Shown here in pieces: positions 19,348 to 34,807 of a stretch of 64,000 nucleotides of DNA (positions within the stretch are counted from its first letter, which is position 1; each line of letters opens with the position of its first letter). A model generated the notes under the pieces. That model saw nothing but the letters and a program-made list of their open reading frames with translations. It was not told the origin of the DNA and did not search any database. A program made the translations under genes and the position numbers. This DNA comes from Natrononativus amylolyticus (GTDB lineage: Archaea; Halobacteriota; Halobacteria; Halobacteriales; Natrialbaceae). The DNA is taken from NCBI RefSeq assembly GCF_024362525.1, contig NZ_CP101458.1, positions 1,550,001 to 1,614,000 of the forward strand. Direction: 5' to 3'.

Positions 19348-20271
19348 TCAGGCCGCGAGATACGGCGCGCAGACGCGCTCGATTCCCTCCTCGAACCGGA
19401 TTTTCGGCTCCCAGTCCGTCTCCGCCGCGAACCTCGAGGAATCCGCCAGCGTATCGTGGACGTAGACCGTCGCCGGAATCGGGTTCTCTACGTACTCCGG
19501 CTCGACCGACCGATCGAGTTCCTCGTTGAGGAGGTCCACGACCGTATTGAAGTCGTAGCTCTCTCCGGTGCCGAGGTTGTACACGCCCGTGAGTTCGGCG
19601 TCGGCCGCTCGCTCGAGTCCCCGGACGACGTCCGAAACGTGCGTGAAATCCCGCGTCTGGGTGCCGTCGCCGTAGATCACCGGCGAGCGACCGTGTGCGA
19701 CGTCGTCGGCGAACTGGGCGACGACGTTGGCGTACTGGCCCTTGTGACGCTCGGCGCCGCCGTACCCCTGGTACACCGAGAACAGCCGCATTCCGGCGAC
19801 GTTCATCCCGTACCGGTTCGCGAAGTACTCGCCGTAGCGCTCGCGGGCGAGCTTCGAGGCCTCGTAGCCCGTCCTGGCCTCGACCGGGAGCGACTCGGAC
19901 GACGGCTCGGTTCGGCTGCCGTAGATGGACGACGTCGAGGCGTAGACGACGGTCTCACAGCCGTTCTCGCGGACCTGTTCGACCGTGTTGACGAACCCCT
20001 CGACGTTGACCCGCGCCCCGCGGGCGGGTTCGGCCTCGTGCATCGCGTACGACGACAGGGCGGCCAGGTGAAAGCAGACGTCGACGTCGGCCGGGAGATC
20101 CGGATCGAGAACGTTCGCCTCCACGAACTCCACCCGATCCGTGAGGTTCTCGGGGGTCCCCAGCGAGCGGTCGTCGACGGCGATCACGTCGTTCGCTCGA
20201 GCGAGGCGGTTCGCGAGGTTCGATCCCACGAAGCCGCCACCGCCGGTTACCAGCACGCGCTGTCCCTCCAT
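19348..20271 (-). CDS. NAD-dependent sugar-nucleotide epimerase/dehydratase
   Basis: A 307-residue extended short-chain dehydrogenase. The Rossmann glycine motif is at the N-terminus (VLVTGGGGFVGSNLANRL). The catalytic Tyr-Lys pair is in TGYEASKLARERYG, with the upstream Ser/Thr in YASTSSIYG. The C-terminal half has the RDFTHVSDVVRGLE and YNLGTGESYDFNTVVDLLNE motifs of UDP-glucose 4-epimerase-like proteins. The substrate is not determined; a role in surface glycans or glycoprotein sugars is likely from the family. It converges with the ZIP gene. Confidence 0.9.
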   Translation of the reverse strand: MEGQRVLVTGGGGFVGSNLANRLARANDVIAVDDRSLGTPENLTDRVEFVEANVLDPDLPADVDVCFHLAALSSYAMHEAEPARGARVNVEGFVNTVEQVRENGCETVVYASTSSIYGSRTEPSSESLPVEARTGYEASKLARERYGEYFANRYGMNVAGMRLFSVYQGYGGAERHKGQYANVVAQFADDVAHGRSPVIYGDGTQTRDFTHVSDVVRGLERAADAELTGVYNLGTGESYDFNTVVDLLNEELDRSVEPEYVENPIPATVYVHDTLADSSRFAAETDWEPKIRFEEGIERVCAPYLAA

Positions 20272-20423
20272 AGCCGTCGGACACCGCGGAGGTGTAAAAA
20301 TGATTGACGTGCTCGTCGTGACTGAACAACGAGATTAGGATACCCCGAGGCCAACACCGAAAATCGAAGCCGCTACCGGGACAACCCATCGGGTTTAAGG
20401 AAATCAATTACGAAGGATTCGCT

Positions 20424-20957
20424 ATGTCATCGATCGAACTCACCCCGAGTCAGAAGAAAATCTTGCGGGCGTTGACGAACCTGCACACTGATGCCGAAGA
20501 CGCGATCAAAGGCGAGGACATCGCCGAACAGGTCGACCGAAACCCCGGCACGATTCGCAACCAGATGCAGAGCCTCAAGGCGCTCCAGCTCGTCGAGGGC
20601 GTCCCCGGACCGAAGGGCGGCTACAAGCCGACCGCCGCCGCCTACGAGGCCCTCGAGATCCAGCAGATGGACGAACCGGCCTCGGTCCCGCTCGAGCACA
20701 ACGGCGAGGAAGTCGAGGGCGTCCTCGTCGAAGAGATCGACCTCTCGAGCGTCCACCACCCCGAGCTGTGTCGCGCGGAGGTTCACCTCCAGGGGTCGAT
20801 GGGCGACATCCACGAGAACGACGACGTCAGGGTCGGTCCGACGCCGCTCTCGAAGCTCGTCATCGACGGCACCGTCGACGGCAAAGACGACACGAACAAC
20901 ATTCTCATTCTGCGGATCGACGATATGCGGGCGCCGGCGGAGGAGCCGGCCCACTGA
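20424..20957 (+). CDS. Rrf2-like winged-helix transcriptional regulator
   Basis: A 177-residue protein. Residues 5-70 form a winged helix (LTPSQKKILRALTNLH, IKGEDIAEQVDRNPGTIRNQMQSLKALQLVEGVPGPKGGYKPTAAAYEAL). The G-P-K-G-G-Y wing is typical of Rrf2-like proteins. The C-terminal 100 residues form an acidic beta-rich domain (VEGVLVEEIDLSSV, CRAEVHLQGSMGDIHENDDVRVGPTPLSKLVIDGTVDG) that may sense a ligand. No cysteine cluster is present, so an iron-sulfur sensor role is unlikely. The target genes are unknown. Confidence 0.8.
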   Translation: MSSIELTPSQKKILRALTNLHTDAEDAIKGEDIAEQVDRNPGTIRNQMQSLKALQLVEGVPGPKGGYKPTAAAYEALEIQQMDEPASVPLEHNGEEVEGVLVEEIDLSSVHHPELCRAEVHLQGSMGDIHENDDVRVGPTPLSKLVIDGTVDGKDDTNNILILRIDDMRAPAEEPAH

Positions 20958-21096
20958 GCGTCCTCCGGCCGCTCGGCTTCCGTTTTCCGTTCGAACTCGC
21001 GCGTCGCTGTTTTCACACCTCCCGACTCGAGTCGCCCCGCGCGGCGTCCCCGAGCAACCGAACACGTATGTCGGCCCGACGGTCAGTACTACCCGA

Positions 21097-21507
21097 ATGA
21101 AGGGGTTCGATCGGGACGCAGACACCGCGCTCACCCTCCTCGCACTGGTGATCGTCACCGCGGGTGCGTATCTCCCCTGGATACGGCCACGCTCCGAAGC
21201 GGGAGCCGTGCCGGACATCCTCCTTCCGGAGATGAACGCCGGGATATCGGGGTACAGCCTCCTGCTGGTTGTCGCGATGTTAGCAGTCCTGTCGCTGCTC
21301 GTCGTCGGACGTGACCGCCGTCGGTCGCTCGCGACCGCCCTCGCCGGAACGTTCGTGTTCACCGTCGGCCTCTACTACGTCCTCGCGACACCGCTGATCG
21401 GCTTCGACGCGACGTTCGTCCCGACGACCGGCTGGTACCTGACGGTCGCGGGCGGACTCCTGCTCGCGGCCGTCGGACTCGCGGGGCTAGTCTCTAGTAG
21501 TCGTTGA
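21097..21507 (+). CDS. Four-helix membrane protein, unknown function
   Basis: A 136-residue protein with four hydrophobic helices: LTLLALVIVTAGAYLPWI, GYSLLLVVAMLAVLSLLVV, TALAGTFVFTVGLYYVLATPLI and WYLTVAGGLLLAAVGLAGLV. It starts MKGFDRDADTA; the long upstream extension in this frame is a shadow of the preceding regulator. No conserved catalytic residues are apparent. The pattern of a Pro-Trp after helix 1 recurs in haloarchaeal small membrane proteins. Function is not assigned. Confidence 0.75.
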   Translation: MKGFDRDADTALTLLALVIVTAGAYLPWIRPRSEAGAVPDILLPEMNAGISGYSLLLVVAMLAVLSLLVVGRDRRRSLATALAGTFVFTVGLYYVLATPLIGFDATFVPTTGWYLTVAGGLLLAAVGLAGLVSSSR

Positions 21508-21680
21508 CAGTCATTGTACTCCCGGTTGCGAATTTGCGGCCAGCGCGTTTCCGCTGGCCGCTCCCGTACGACCGGTGAGTAACTCGTTTCAACGGCGACT
21601 ATCGCTCACCGAATCGACTGCGATGTGCGACGGGTCGGTGCCCGCCGGTAAAACGAATCCAGAACTCGAGTGTCGCTGGC

Positions 21681-24143
21681 CTACTCGTCGGCGTCGTCGG
21701 CCGGGATAACGTCGACGCTGGCGACGGCGTCGCCCGCCTCGACGTCCATCAGCGTCACGCCCATCGTGTTCCGGCCGACCGTCGACACCTCGTCTGCCCG
21801 CGTTCGCATGATCTGGCCGCGCTCGCTCATCATCACGAGGTGATCCGCCGGCGTGACCGCCTTGACGGCCGTCACGGGACCGTTTCGCTCGTTGGTCTTG
21901 ATGTCGATCAGCCCCTTGCCGTAGCGCGACTGGGTCCGGTACTCGGAGAGCAGCGTCCGCTTGCCGTAGCCGTTCCGGGTGACGGTGAGCAGCGCGCGTT
22001 CGTCGCTCTCGTCGGTCGCGACCAGCCCCGCGACGGCGTCGCCGCCCTCGAGTTTGATGCCGTTGACCCCGCGGGCGTTGCGCCCCATCGTCCGGACCTC
22101 GCTCTCGTCGAAGCGGATCGTCATCCCCCGCTCGGTGGCGACGACGAGGTCCTTCGTGCCGTCGGTGACCTCGACGTCGACCAGTTCGTCGCCGTCCTCG
22201 AGGGAGGCGGCGATGATCCCCGTCGAGAGGATGTTGTCGAACTCGGCGCCGGCGGTCCGCTTGACGTAGCCGTGTTTCGTCGCCATCGTCACGCACTCGT
22301 CGTCGTCGAAGGCGTCGGTGTCGACGACGGCCGTGATGTTCTCGCCGGGATCGAGATCGAGGATGTTGACGGCGGATTTGCCGCGGGCGGTGCGGGACAT
22401 CTCCGGGATCTCGTAGGTTTTGAGCCGGTAGACCTGGCCGTGGTTCGTAAAGCACAGCAGGTAGTCGTGGGTGTTCGCCCGGAAGACGGTGGCGACCCGA
22501 TCGTCGGTTTTGACGTCGGCGCCGATGATCCCCTTCCCGCCCCGGCCCTGTGCGCCGAAGGCGTCGACCGGCATCCGCTTGACGTAGTCGTCCTCGGTCA
22601 TGACGACGAGGACGTCCTCCTCCGGAATGAGGTCCTCGTGGGTGACCGTCCCCTCGTCCTCGATTATCGAGGTGCGACGGTCGTCGTCGTACTCGTCTTT
22701 GATCTCGAGCAGCTCCGCCTCGATCACCGCGTCGAGTTCGGCGTCGCTCCCGAGGATCGCCTCGAGGCGTTCGATCTCGGCCTGGAGTTCGTCGTACTCG
22801 TCTTCGATCTCGGCGGCCTCCATCGAGGTGAGGCTCCCGAGTTGCATCCGGACGATGTGTTCGGCCTGTGGCTCCGAGAAGGCGAACTCGGACTGGAGCC
22901 CCTCGCGGGCGGCCGACCGGTCCTCGGAGTTGCGGATCAGTTCGACGACGTCGTCGACGCGCTCGAGGGCCTTGAGTCGCCCCTCCAGGATGTGTGCGCG
23001 CTCTTCGGCCTCGTTCAAATCGTACTCGCTGCGCCGGCGTACGACCTCGCGGCGGTGGGAGATGTACTCCTGGAGCGTGTCCTTGAGCGTGAGCACTCGC
23101 GGCTGGCCGTCGACCAGCGCGAGGTTGATCACGCCGAACGTGCGCTCTAGGTGGTTCTCGAGCAGGCGGTTCTTGACGACCTCGGTGTTCGCGCCGCGCT
23201 TGAGTTCGACGACGACCCGGACGCCGTCGCGGTCGGACTCGTCGCGCAGGTCCGAGATGCCCTCGATGGTCCCCTCGTTGACGTCGTCGGCGATGCGTTC
23301 GACCATCCGGGCCTTGTTCGCCTGGTAGGGGAGTTCGGTGATGACGATCCGCTCGCGACCCGACTTCCACTCCTCGACCTCGAACTCCGCGCGGACGCGG
23401 ATGCGACCCCGACCCGTCGCGTAGGCGGAGTAGATGGCGTCGCGGCCGACGATGTTGGCGCCGGTCGGGAAGTCGGGCCCCTTGACGTGCTCCATCAGCT
23501 CCTCGACGGTCGCCTCGGGGTTCTCGAGCAGCTCGACCGTCGCGTCGACGATCTCGCCGAGGTTGTGCGGCGGGATGTTCGTCGACATTCCGACGGCGAT
23601 CCCCGAGGAGCCGTTGACGAGCAGGTTCGGGAACGACGACGGCAGCACCGTCGGCTCCTGGAGGCGGTCGTCGTAGTTCGACTGGAAGTCGACCGTGTCC
23701 TTCTCGATGTCCTCGAGGAGTTCCTCGGCGATCGAGGCCATCCGCGCCTCAGTGTACCGCGGTGCGGCCGGCGGATCGCCGTCCATCGAGCCGAAGTTCC
23801 CCTGGCCGTCGACGAGCGGGTAGCGCATCGAGAAGTCCTGGGCCATCCGCACGAGCGTGTCGTAGATCGCGCTGTCGCCGTGGGGGTGGTAGTCACCCAT
23901 CGTCTCCCCGACGATCGAGGAGGACTTGCGGTGGCTGCTCCCGGAGGTGACGCCCATCTCGTGCATCGCGTACAGGATCCGGCGGTGAACCGGTTTGAGG
24001 CCGTCGCGGACGTCCGGCAGGGCGCGTCCGGCGATGACGCTCATCGCGTAGTCGATGTACGACTGTTCCATCTCGTCTTCGATCCGAACGGTCTCGACCG
24101 TTCGCGCGTCGATGTCGGTCGGGTCGGGTACTTCTGAACTCAT
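21681..24143 (-). CDS. gyrA: DNA gyrase subunit A
   Basis: An 820-residue GyrA. The N-terminal breakage-reunion domain contains the catalytic tyrosine Y130 in [10 protein letters not shown], the [12 protein letters not shown] helix and the quinolone-region segment [17 protein letters not shown]. The C-terminal domain shows six repeated blades (for example [46 protein letters not shown]). The second blade carries the GyrA-box-like Q-G-R-G-G-K-G needed to wrap DNA for negative supercoiling. It lies 49 bp after gyrB on the same strand, forming an operon. Confidence 0.97.
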   Translation of the reverse strand: MSSEVPDPTDIDARTVETVRIEDEMEQSYIDYAMSVIAGRALPDVRDGLKPVHRRILYAMHEMGVTSGSSHRKSSSIVGETMGDYHPHGDSAIYDTLVRMAQDFSMRYPLVDGQGNFGSMDGDPPAAPRYTEARMASIAEELLEDIEKDTVDFQSNYDDRLQEPTVLPSSFPNLLVNGSSGIAVGMSTNIPPHNLGEIVDATVELLENPEATVEELMEHVKGPDFPTGANIVGRDAIYSAYATGRGRIRVRAEFEVEEWKSGRERIVITELPYQANKARMVERIADDVNEGTIEGISDLRDESDRDGVRVVVELKRGANTEVVKNRLLENHLERTFGVINLALVDGQPRVLTLKDTLQEYISHRREVVRRRSEYDLNEAEERAHILEGRLKALERVDDVVELIRNSEDRSAAREGLQSEFAFSEPQAEHIVRMQLGSLTSMEAAEIEDEYDELQAEIERLEAILGSDAELDAVIEAELLEIKDEYDDDRRTSIIEDEGTVTHEDLIPEEDVLVVMTEDDYVKRMPVDAFGAQGRGGKGIIGADVKTDDRVATVFRANTHDYLLCFTNHGQVYRLKTYEIPEMSRTARGKSAVNILDLDPGENITAVVDTDAFDDDECVTMATKHGYVKRTAGAEFDNILSTGIIAASLEDGDELVDVEVTDGTKDLVVATERGMTIRFDESEVRTMGRNARGVNGIKLEGGDAVAGLVATDESDERALLTVTRNGYGKRTLLSEYRTQSRYGKGLIDIKTNERNGPVTAVKAVTPADHLVMMSERGQIMRTRADEVSTVGRNTMGVTLMDVEAGDAVASVDVIPADDADE

Positions 24144-24192
24144 AGCTGTGTCTCCGCTCGTCGTGTCGTAGTCGGGTGTGTTCGCATGCGTT

Positions 24193-28737
<4,545 letters not shown>

Positions 28738-28818
28738 GTCTCGAGGCCCCGCGGGGACGTCTTCACTTTCACTCCGGTAACACACACCTTTTAGCCCCAC
28801 CGCCGATAGGAACAGACG

Positions 28819-31278
28819 ATGACGTCGTTCCAGTCGACACTCGGCGAGGAGGAGGGGATCGCCGAAGAGCTGGCCGCCAACCAGCGATCGATCTCCATCG
28901 CCGAGTTCTTCGAGAAGAACAAGCACATGCTCGGCTTCGACAGCGGCGCTCGAGGCCTCGTGACGGCCGTCAAGGAAGCCGTCGATAACGCCTTAGACGC
29001 CGCAGAGGAATCGGGTATCCTTCCGGACATCTACGTCGAGATCCAGGAGGACGAGGACTACTACACGCTAATCGTCGAGGACAACGGTCCCGGTCTGACG
29101 AAGGAGTCGCTCCCGAAGGTCTTCGGGAAGCTCCTCTACGGCTCTCGCTTTCACGCCCGCGAACAGTCCCGCGGCCAGCAGGGGATCGGTATCTCCGCTG
29201 CGGTGCTGTACTCTCAGCTGACGAGCGGCAAACCCGCCAAGATCACGAGTCGGACGCAGGGCTCGAGTCGGGCGCAGTACTTCGAACTGATCGTCGACAC
29301 CGACGAGAACGAACCCGAGATCAGCGTCGACCGGGAGACGAGCTGGGATCGCCCCCACGGCACCCGGATCGAACTCGAGATGGAGGCGAACATGCGCGCT
29401 CGCCAGCAGCTCCACGACTACATCAAGCACACGGCGGTCGTCAACCCCCACGCCCGCCTCGAGCTCCGCGAGCCGACGGCACACTTCAAGTTCGAGCGCG
29501 CCACGGACCAGCTTCCCGAGGACACCGAGGAGATCCGACCCCACCCCCACGGCGTCGAGCTGGGCACCGTCCTGAAGATGCTGAACGCGACCGACTCCCA
29601 GACGGTTTCGGGCTTCCTGCAGGGTGAGTTCACCCGCGTCGGCAAGAAGACCGCCGACTCGGTGATCGACGCCTTCCGGGACCGCCACTACGGCCGCGAG
29701 ATGGCGTGGTCGCCGCCCGCCGCCCACGAGCCCGTCGACGTCGAAGCGATCGTCGAGGAGGCCACCGTGAACAAGGGCGCCGAACCCACCGCTGCCTTCG
29801 CCGCGGCGGTCGCCGACGCCGTCTCGAGTCGCGACCGGATCGCCCACCACGAGCTCCGGGAGATCGTCGCCGAGGCCGCCGAAACGGCCGAAGCCGAGCA
29901 CGGAACGGCGTTCGGCGAGACGGTACGGGAGAACGTCCTCGAAGCCGTCTGGGCCGCGCTCATCGACGCCGATCCCGGGACGGGTGAGACGCTCGAAGGC
30001 GGTGACGAGGAGCCCCTCGAATCCCGCCTCGTCACCGACCTGTACGCGCTCGCCGACGGAGCGACGAGCACCCGGAAGGACGACGAGGTAGTCCGCGCCT
30101 TCGCCGACAGACTCGCGGGCAAATTCGCCGACGAGGAGGACAACCGCCACCGGCTCACGCACCGTGAACTGCGCGCACACGTCGACCGCGCGGCCGAACT
30201 CACCGAGGAGTACGACGAGGTGGCCTTCGGCGACACCGCCCGCGAGAACGTGACCGAGGCGATCTGGGACGTGATGGTGACCGTTCCCGACGACCCGCCG
30301 CTCGTGCGCGAACTCGCCGAGGACCGCGACGCGACGAGCCACCTCGTCGAGGGAATGCGAGCGACTGACATCATGGCGCCGCCGACGCGGTGTCTCTCAC
30401 CGATCACCGACGAGCTCATCGAGGCGGGGCTCAGAAAGGAGTTCGACGCGGACTTCTACGCGGCGGCGACGCGGGACGCCGAAGTGTCCGGCGGCGATCC
30501 GTTCATCGTCGAGGCCGGCATCGCCTACGGCGGCGACCTCTCCGCGGAGGGGAGCGTCGACGTCCTCCGCTTTGCCAACCGCGTCCCCCTCGTCTACCAG
30601 CGCGGGGCGTGTGCGACGACCGACGTCGTCAAGTCGATCGGCTGGCGCAACTACGGCCTCGACCAGCCCGGCGGCTCCGGCCTCCCCAACGGACCCGCCG
30701 TGATCATGATCCACGTCGCCTCGACGAACGTGCCGTTTACGAGCGAGTCCAAGGACGCCGTCGCGAACGTTCCCGAGATCGAAGACGAGATCGAACTCGC
30801 GATCCGCGAGGCCGCCCGCGAACTCAAGAGCTACCTCAACAAGCGGCGCTCGATGCAAAAACGGCGGAAGAAACAGAACGTCCTCGGGAAGATCCTCCCC
30901 GAGATGGCCGAGAAAGTGGCTGAAGTGACGGGGCGGCCGGAGCCGAACATCGACGACGCCATCGGCCGCATCATGAACAACGTCATCGTCAGCCGAACCC
31001 TCGAGGAGAACGGCGACGGCAACCGGATCAGCGTCGTCGTCGAGAACCACTCCGGGACGACCGAATCGCTCGAGATCACCGACATCGTCTCCGCGGAGCC
31101 GCGGAACCTGAGCGACGGCGCGACCGTCGTCGAGATGGACGACGAGTGGTTCGTCAAGTGGTCGCCCGACGTCTCGAGCGACGACGAGGCGGTCCTCGAG
31201 TACGAGGTCGACGCCGACGCGGCGTTCGACCTCGACGTGAAAGGTGTCGAAGACGAGAAACTCACGGTGTCATCATGA
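28819..31278 (+). CDS. top6B: DNA topoisomerase VI subunit B
   Basis: An 819-residue GHKL ATPase subunit of type IIB topoisomerase VI. Key motifs: [13 protein letters not shown] (Mg-binding Asn), [12 protein letters not shown], and the lid [18 protein letters not shown] long acidic insertion, roughly residues 300-490, makes it larger than the usual 520-650 residues; it is typical of haloarchaeal Top6B. The transducer domain contains [23 protein letters not shown] and the switch lysine in [16 protein letters not shown]. It overlaps top6A by 4 nt, so they are coupled. It relaxes and decatenates DNA. Confidence 0.96.
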   Translation: MTSFQSTLGEEEGIAEELAANQRSISIAEFFEKNKHMLGFDSGARGLVTAVKEAVDNALDAAEESGILPDIYVEIQEDEDYYTLIVEDNGPGLTKESLPKVFGKLLYGSRFHAREQSRGQQGIGISAAVLYSQLTSGKPAKITSRTQGSSRAQYFELIVDTDENEPEISVDRETSWDRPHGTRIELEMEANMRARQQLHDYIKHTAVVNPHARLELREPTAHFKFERATDQLPEDTEEIRPHPHGVELGTVLKMLNATDSQTVSGFLQGEFTRVGKKTADSVIDAFRDRHYGREMAWSPPAAHEPVDVEAIVEEATVNKGAEPTAAFAAAVADAVSSRDRIAHHELREIVAEAAETAEAEHGTAFGETVRENVLEAVWAALIDADPGTGETLEGGDEEPLESRLVTDLYALADGATSTRKDDEVVRAFADRLAGKFADEEDNRHRLTHRELRAHVDRAAELTEEYDEVAFGDTARENVTEAIWDVMVTVPDDPPLVRELAEDRDATSHLVEGMRATDIMAPPTRCLSPITDELIEAGLRKEFDADFYAAATRDAEVSGGDPFIVEAGIAYGGDLSAEGSVDVLRFANRVPLVYQRGACATTDVVKSIGWRNYGLDQPGGSGLPNGPAVIMIHVASTNVPFTSESKDAVANVPEIEDEIELAIREAARELKSYLNKRRSMQKRRKKQNVLGKILPEMAEKVAEVTGRPEPNIDDAIGRIMNNVIVSRTLEENGDGNRISVVVENHSGTTESLEITDIVSAEPRNLSDGATVVEMDDEWFVKWSPDVSSDDEAVLEYEVDADAAFDLDVKGVEDEKLTVSS

Positions 31279-32366
31279 GCGCGAAAAACGACCAGCAGGC
31301 ACGAGAGCAGTTGATCGACCTCGCCGCGCAGTTTTACGACCAGTTCGAACTCGGCGAGATTCCGAGCATGTCGATCCCGACCCGGACGAAGAGCAACATC
31401 GAGTACGACGAGGAGATGGGGGTGTGGGTGTACGGCGACCGCACCTCGACCCGATCCGCGAACTCCGTTCGCGGCGCCCGGAAACTCCTCAAGGCGGTGT
31501 ACACCATCGAGTTTCTCTCGAACCAGCTCGAGGAGGACCGCTCGTCGACACTGCGTGAGCTGTACTACCTCTCGGAGAGCTGGGACAACAAGGAGGCCCA
31601 GTTCAACGACCAGGACGAGTCCAACCAGCTGATCGAGGACCTAGAGATCGTCAGCGAGGTCACTCGCGAGGACTTCCACATGCGCCCCGAGGAGTCCGGG
31701 GCGACGATCATGGGGCCGCTCCATTTGCGCGAGCAGACCCGCCGCGGCGAGCGCGAGATCCACTGTCAAGAGGACGTCGGCGAGGGCGGCTACCAGATTC
31801 CGAACAACCCCGACACGATCGAGTTCCTCGACAGCGACGCCGAGTTCGTCCTCGCGGTCGAGACCGGCGGGATGCGCGACCGGCTGGTCGAGAACGGCTT
31901 CGACGAGGAGTACGGCGCGCTGATCGTCCACCTCAAGGGCCAGCCCGCCCGCGCCACCCGCCGGATCACCAAGCGGCTCCACGACGAACTCGACCTCCCC
32001 GTTACCGTCTTCGCAGACGGCGACCCCTGGTCCTACCGGATCTACGGCTCCGTCGCCTACGGCTCGATCAAGTCCGCCCACCTCTCTGAATACCTCGCAA
32101 CGCCCGAGGCGCAGTACATCGGCATCCAGCCCGCCGACATCGTCGAGTACGATCTGCCGACGGACCCGCTGTCGGATTCGGACGTCAACGCCCTCGAGAG
32201 CGAACTCGAGGACCCGCGCTTCCAGACCGACTACTGGGAGGAACAGATCCAGCTCCAGCTCGAGATCGAGAAGAAGTCCGAACAGCAGTCGCTCGCGGCC
32301 CGCGGTCTCGACTTCGTGACTGACACCTACCTGCCCGAACGGCTCGAGGCGATGGACGTCATCTAA
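31275..32366 (+). CDS. top6A: DNA topoisomerase VI subunit A (Spo11-like)
   Basis: A 363-residue cleaving subunit. The winged-helix catalytic domain carries the active tyrosine in [12 protein letters not shown] (Y97/Y98). The Toprim domain has E in FVLAVETGG and the D-x-D in [21 protein letters not shown]. The C-terminal ISLD-like part is complete. The ATG overlaps the top6B TGA (ATGA). The frame is open farther upstream inside top6B, but the ATG at 31275 gives the family's N-terminus. Confidence 0.97.
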   Translation: MSAKNDQQAREQLIDLAAQFYDQFELGEIPSMSIPTRTKSNIEYDEEMGVWVYGDRTSTRSANSVRGARKLLKAVYTIEFLSNQLEEDRSSTLRELYYLSESWDNKEAQFNDQDESNQLIEDLEIVSEVTREDFHMRPEESGATIMGPLHLREQTRRGEREIHCQEDVGEGGYQIPNNPDTIEFLDSDAEFVLAVETGGMRDRLVENGFDEEYGALIVHLKGQPARATRRITKRLHDELDLPVTVFADGDPWSYRIYGSVAYGSIKSAHLSEYLATPEAQYIGIQPADIVEYDLPTDPLSDSDVNALESELEDPRFQTDYWEEQIQLQLEIEKKSEQQSLAARGLDFVTDTYLPERLEAMDVI

Positions 32367-32460
32367 AAGGTCTCGAGCAACGCCGGCGTGCTCCGGAAAC
32401 GGCCCGGAGGCGATAACTGGTAATCGAGCGGGTCCGGGTTCCCCGAACGGCGATAGCACA

Positions 32461-32997
32461 ATGGTCGATCACCCGCGTGAAGACACCGTCGAGGAGTACC
32501 GTGAGCTACTGGTGGTCGTCGCGTATCTGGCCGGCGTCTGGTGGTTCGTTTTCGCTGCGGTAAGCGCGTATTGGGCGGTCGGTGGGACACTCGGCGTCTC
32601 GACGCTCTGGGGCGGAACTGCGGAACTGTCCGGATCGCGTGCGCCGTGGATCGTCACCCTGCTGTGGGGCAGTAGCGTCCTGACGTTCGTTCTCGGCGTC
32701 CTCTCGCTGGCGATCGTTCGACCGTGGGGGCGTTACGTCCCAGACGAGGTACGACACGCCAGCGCGTTCATCGTCGGGTTGACGCTCGTTCCGTTCGTCG
32801 CGGTGGAAACGCTTCTACGGGGAGTCGTACTGGCCGGTGTCCTCGACCCCGAAGTGCTGACCCAGACGGCCGTCGCGTGGCGACTGCTCTTCTGGAATCC
32901 GTGGTGGGTTCTCGGCGTCCTCCTGTACTGTGTCGGCGCGTGGATCGACAGCTACACGGCAGACCAGCCGGCGACGGAACCAGCTGCCGACTCGTAG
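32461..32997 (+). CDS. DUF3995-type integral membrane protein (copy 2)
   Basis: A 178-residue paralogue of the protein at 14052-14612. It has the same opening helix (AGVWWFVFAAVSAYWAVGGTLGVSTL), two central helices (LLWGSSVLTFVLGVLSLAIV, HASAFIVGLTLVPFVAVETLL), and the near-identical C-terminal motif WRLLFWNPWWVLGVLLYCVGAW. An extra-membrane charged N-terminus of about 18 residues precedes helix 1. Function is unknown. It is on the same strand as top6BA but 94 bp away, so a separate promoter is likely. Confidence 0.8.
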   Translation: MVDHPREDTVEEYRELLVVVAYLAGVWWFVFAAVSAYWAVGGTLGVSTLWGGTAELSGSRAPWIVTLLWGSSVLTFVLGVLSLAIVRPWGRYVPDEVRHASAFIVGLTLVPFVAVETLLRGVVLAGVLDPEVLTQTAVAWRLLFWNPWWVLGVLLYCVGAWIDSYTADQPATEPAADS

Positions 32998-33095
32998 TAT
33001 CGCGCCGCTGCGTTACCTCACCCGCTCCGTATCACGCGGAGTTTGAACTGCAATCGTGAGAGTAACGTCCCGAGCCCCTTCTACCGGGTTCGCAG

Positions 33096-33962
33096 CTACA
33101 CTCGCTCGAGGCTCATCTCGCAGTCGCGTTCCCGTTCGCGGCCGTCACTCGACAGTCCCGAGAGTCGCCGCTCGGCTCGAACGCAGTGACGACAGTAGAC
33201 GTCCGTCGCCTCCGATTTCGAAAGTGCCACGCCGAACAGCGCGACCTCGTCGCGGTACGTTCGCTCGAGGCCGCGGTCGACGGTCCCGCCACAGTCCGAA
33301 CAGTCCTCGTCGGGACCGTCCACCCATCGCTCGTCGACCTCCGCCACCCGGCCGTGTTTCGAGGGGGGACCGCGTTCCTCGAGACGACGCTTCGAGGGCG
33401 GGAACGTGGAGAATCCCGCACCAGCGAACGCGAGTGCGAGCACGAGCGATCCCGCCGTCACGACGACACTGATCTCCGCCCACAGAAGCGCCGCGAACGC
33501 CAGGAGTACCGCGGCGCAGAACCACAGCAGCAGCGCCGCGACCGTCGCCGTCGCTCGCTCCAATCGGGAGGGCTCCGGTCTGCCGGCCGCGTCCGGATCG
33601 CCGTCGGCGTCGACGACGGCCCGCGTCGGGTTCCCGTAGTAAGAGTAAGCAGCGTAGAGGACGTTTCCGAGGCCCATCGTCGCCGAGAGGGTGAGGAACC
33701 CGACGAGGATGTGTACCCAGAGGGCGCCGAACGACCGCTTGATGAGCACCGCGTGATCGCCGAAGTCGTGCTCGAGACCCCACCCCTCGTTCATCGCGAG
33801 GCGAATGCGGTGTTCGAGCACCTCGCGGTCGGTGACCTCCTCGCCGTTTGCGGGTCGTGACGCCTCGAGACTCGTCGCGGTCCCGCAGTTCGGGCAGAAG
33901 TTCATCGCGTCGGTGACCCCCTCGCCGCAGTTCGAACAGTGCGTCGGCGAGGCATTGTTCAT
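33096..33962 (-). CDS. Zinc-ribbon membrane protein
   Basis: A 288-residue protein with a zinc ribbon at each end. The N-terminus has C-S-N-C and C-P-N-C pairs (HCSNCGEGVTDAMNFCPNCG). The C-terminal part has CSDCGG and VYCRHC. Between them lie membrane helices (ALWVHILVGFLTLSATMGLGN, ATATVAALLLWFCAAVLLAFAALLWAEISVVVTAGSLVLALAFAG). Both ribbons are expected on the cytoplasmic side. The function is unknown; proteins of this plan are common in haloarchaea. Confidence 0.75.
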   Translation of the reverse strand: MNNASPTHCSNCGEGVTDAMNFCPNCGTATSLEASRPANGEEVTDREVLEHRIRLAMNEGWGLEHDFGDHAVLIKRSFGALWVHILVGFLTLSATMGLGNVLYAAYSYYGNPTRAVVDADGDPDAAGRPEPSRLERATATVAALLLWFCAAVLLAFAALLWAEISVVVTAGSLVLALAFAGAGFSTFPPSKRRLEERGPPSKHGRVAEVDERWVDGPDEDCSDCGGTVDRGLERTYRDEVALFGVALSKSEATDVYCRHCVRAERRLSGLSSDGRERERDCEMSLERV

Positions 33963-34037
33963 ACGGGTGATCTGTCGCGATAATATCTAAACCCTTCTAC
34001 AGGACGGCGAGGGGACGAGGCGAACCGGTGCGAGCGG

Positions 34038-34736
34038 TTACTCGTCCAGAACGACCGGCACGCCGCGTTTGGCGACGTCGACGACGAACGCCTCCTCGTC
34101 GGTCTCGAGCGCCTCGAACGTGTTGTAGTGAACCGGGAGAACGAGCCCCGGCTCGATGGTCTCGGCGAGGTCGGCGGCGTCGCGGCGGTCCATGGTGAAG
34201 CTGCCGCCGATCGGGGGCAAGAGGAGGTCGACACCCAACTCCTCGTGGACGGGGAGCACGTCCGAATCGCCGGGCCAGAACGCGGTGACGCCGTCGATCG
34301 TGACGCCGTAGCCACAGCCCGCGCCCTCGGGGTGGTAGGGGCTCCCGTCGTCGTCCGTGTACGGGCCGCCCGGTTCGTTGTACGCCTGGGTCGTGTAGAG
34401 GTCGAGCGGGCCGAGCACGAAATTCTCGTCGCCGCGGACGCGCTCTACCTCGTAGGGCAGTTCCTCGGGCTGCTCGTCGACGCGGTCGATCTCGTCGGCG
34501 TCGATCGCTTCGTGACAGAGCACGATGGCGTCTTCGTGGGCAACCCGACGAATCCCGTGGGGGTCGTAGTGGTCGTCGTGGGTGACGAGCACGAGGTCGC
34601 CGTCGCGGGCGTCGTAGTCGTCCAAGACGCCGTAGCGTCCGGGATCCATGTAGACGACCGTGCCGGTTTCGCCCTCGAGTCGGACGGTCGCGTAGCCGAG
34701 CCAGTCGACGGTGACGGCACCGAATCTGACGGTCAT
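34038..34736 (-). CDS. Metallo-beta-lactamase-fold hydrolase
   Basis: A 232-residue MBL-fold protein. The metal motif is T-H-D-D-H-Y-D-P-H, a variant of H-x-H-x-D-H. A second acidic/His site is in VTAFWPGDSDVLP, and the last His in GLVLPVHYNTFEAL. The overall plan (WLGYATVRLEGETGTVVYMDP start) resembles UPF0173/UlaG-like hydrolases. The start MTVRFGAVTVDWLGYATV is the natural N-terminus; the upstream frame is shadow. The substrate is unknown. The FAH-family gene lies immediately upstream on the same strand, 71 bp away. Confidence 0.85.
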   Translation of the reverse strand: MTVRFGAVTVDWLGYATVRLEGETGTVVYMDPGRYGVLDDYDARDGDLVLVTHDDHYDPHGIRRVAHEDAIVLCHEAIDADEIDRVDEQPEELPYEVERVRGDENFVLGPLDLYTTQAYNEPGGPYTDDDGSPYHPEGAGCGYGVTIDGVTAFWPGDSDVLPVHEELGVDLLLPPIGGSFTMDRRDAADLAETIEPGLVLPVHYNTFEALETDEEAFVVDVAKRGVPVVLDE

Positions 34737-34807
34737 GGTCGCTCCTTCACGCAGGCTGCCGAAAAACGTTCGGCTGGCGGCACGTCCTGTGGCGGTCCGG
34801 AGAGCGG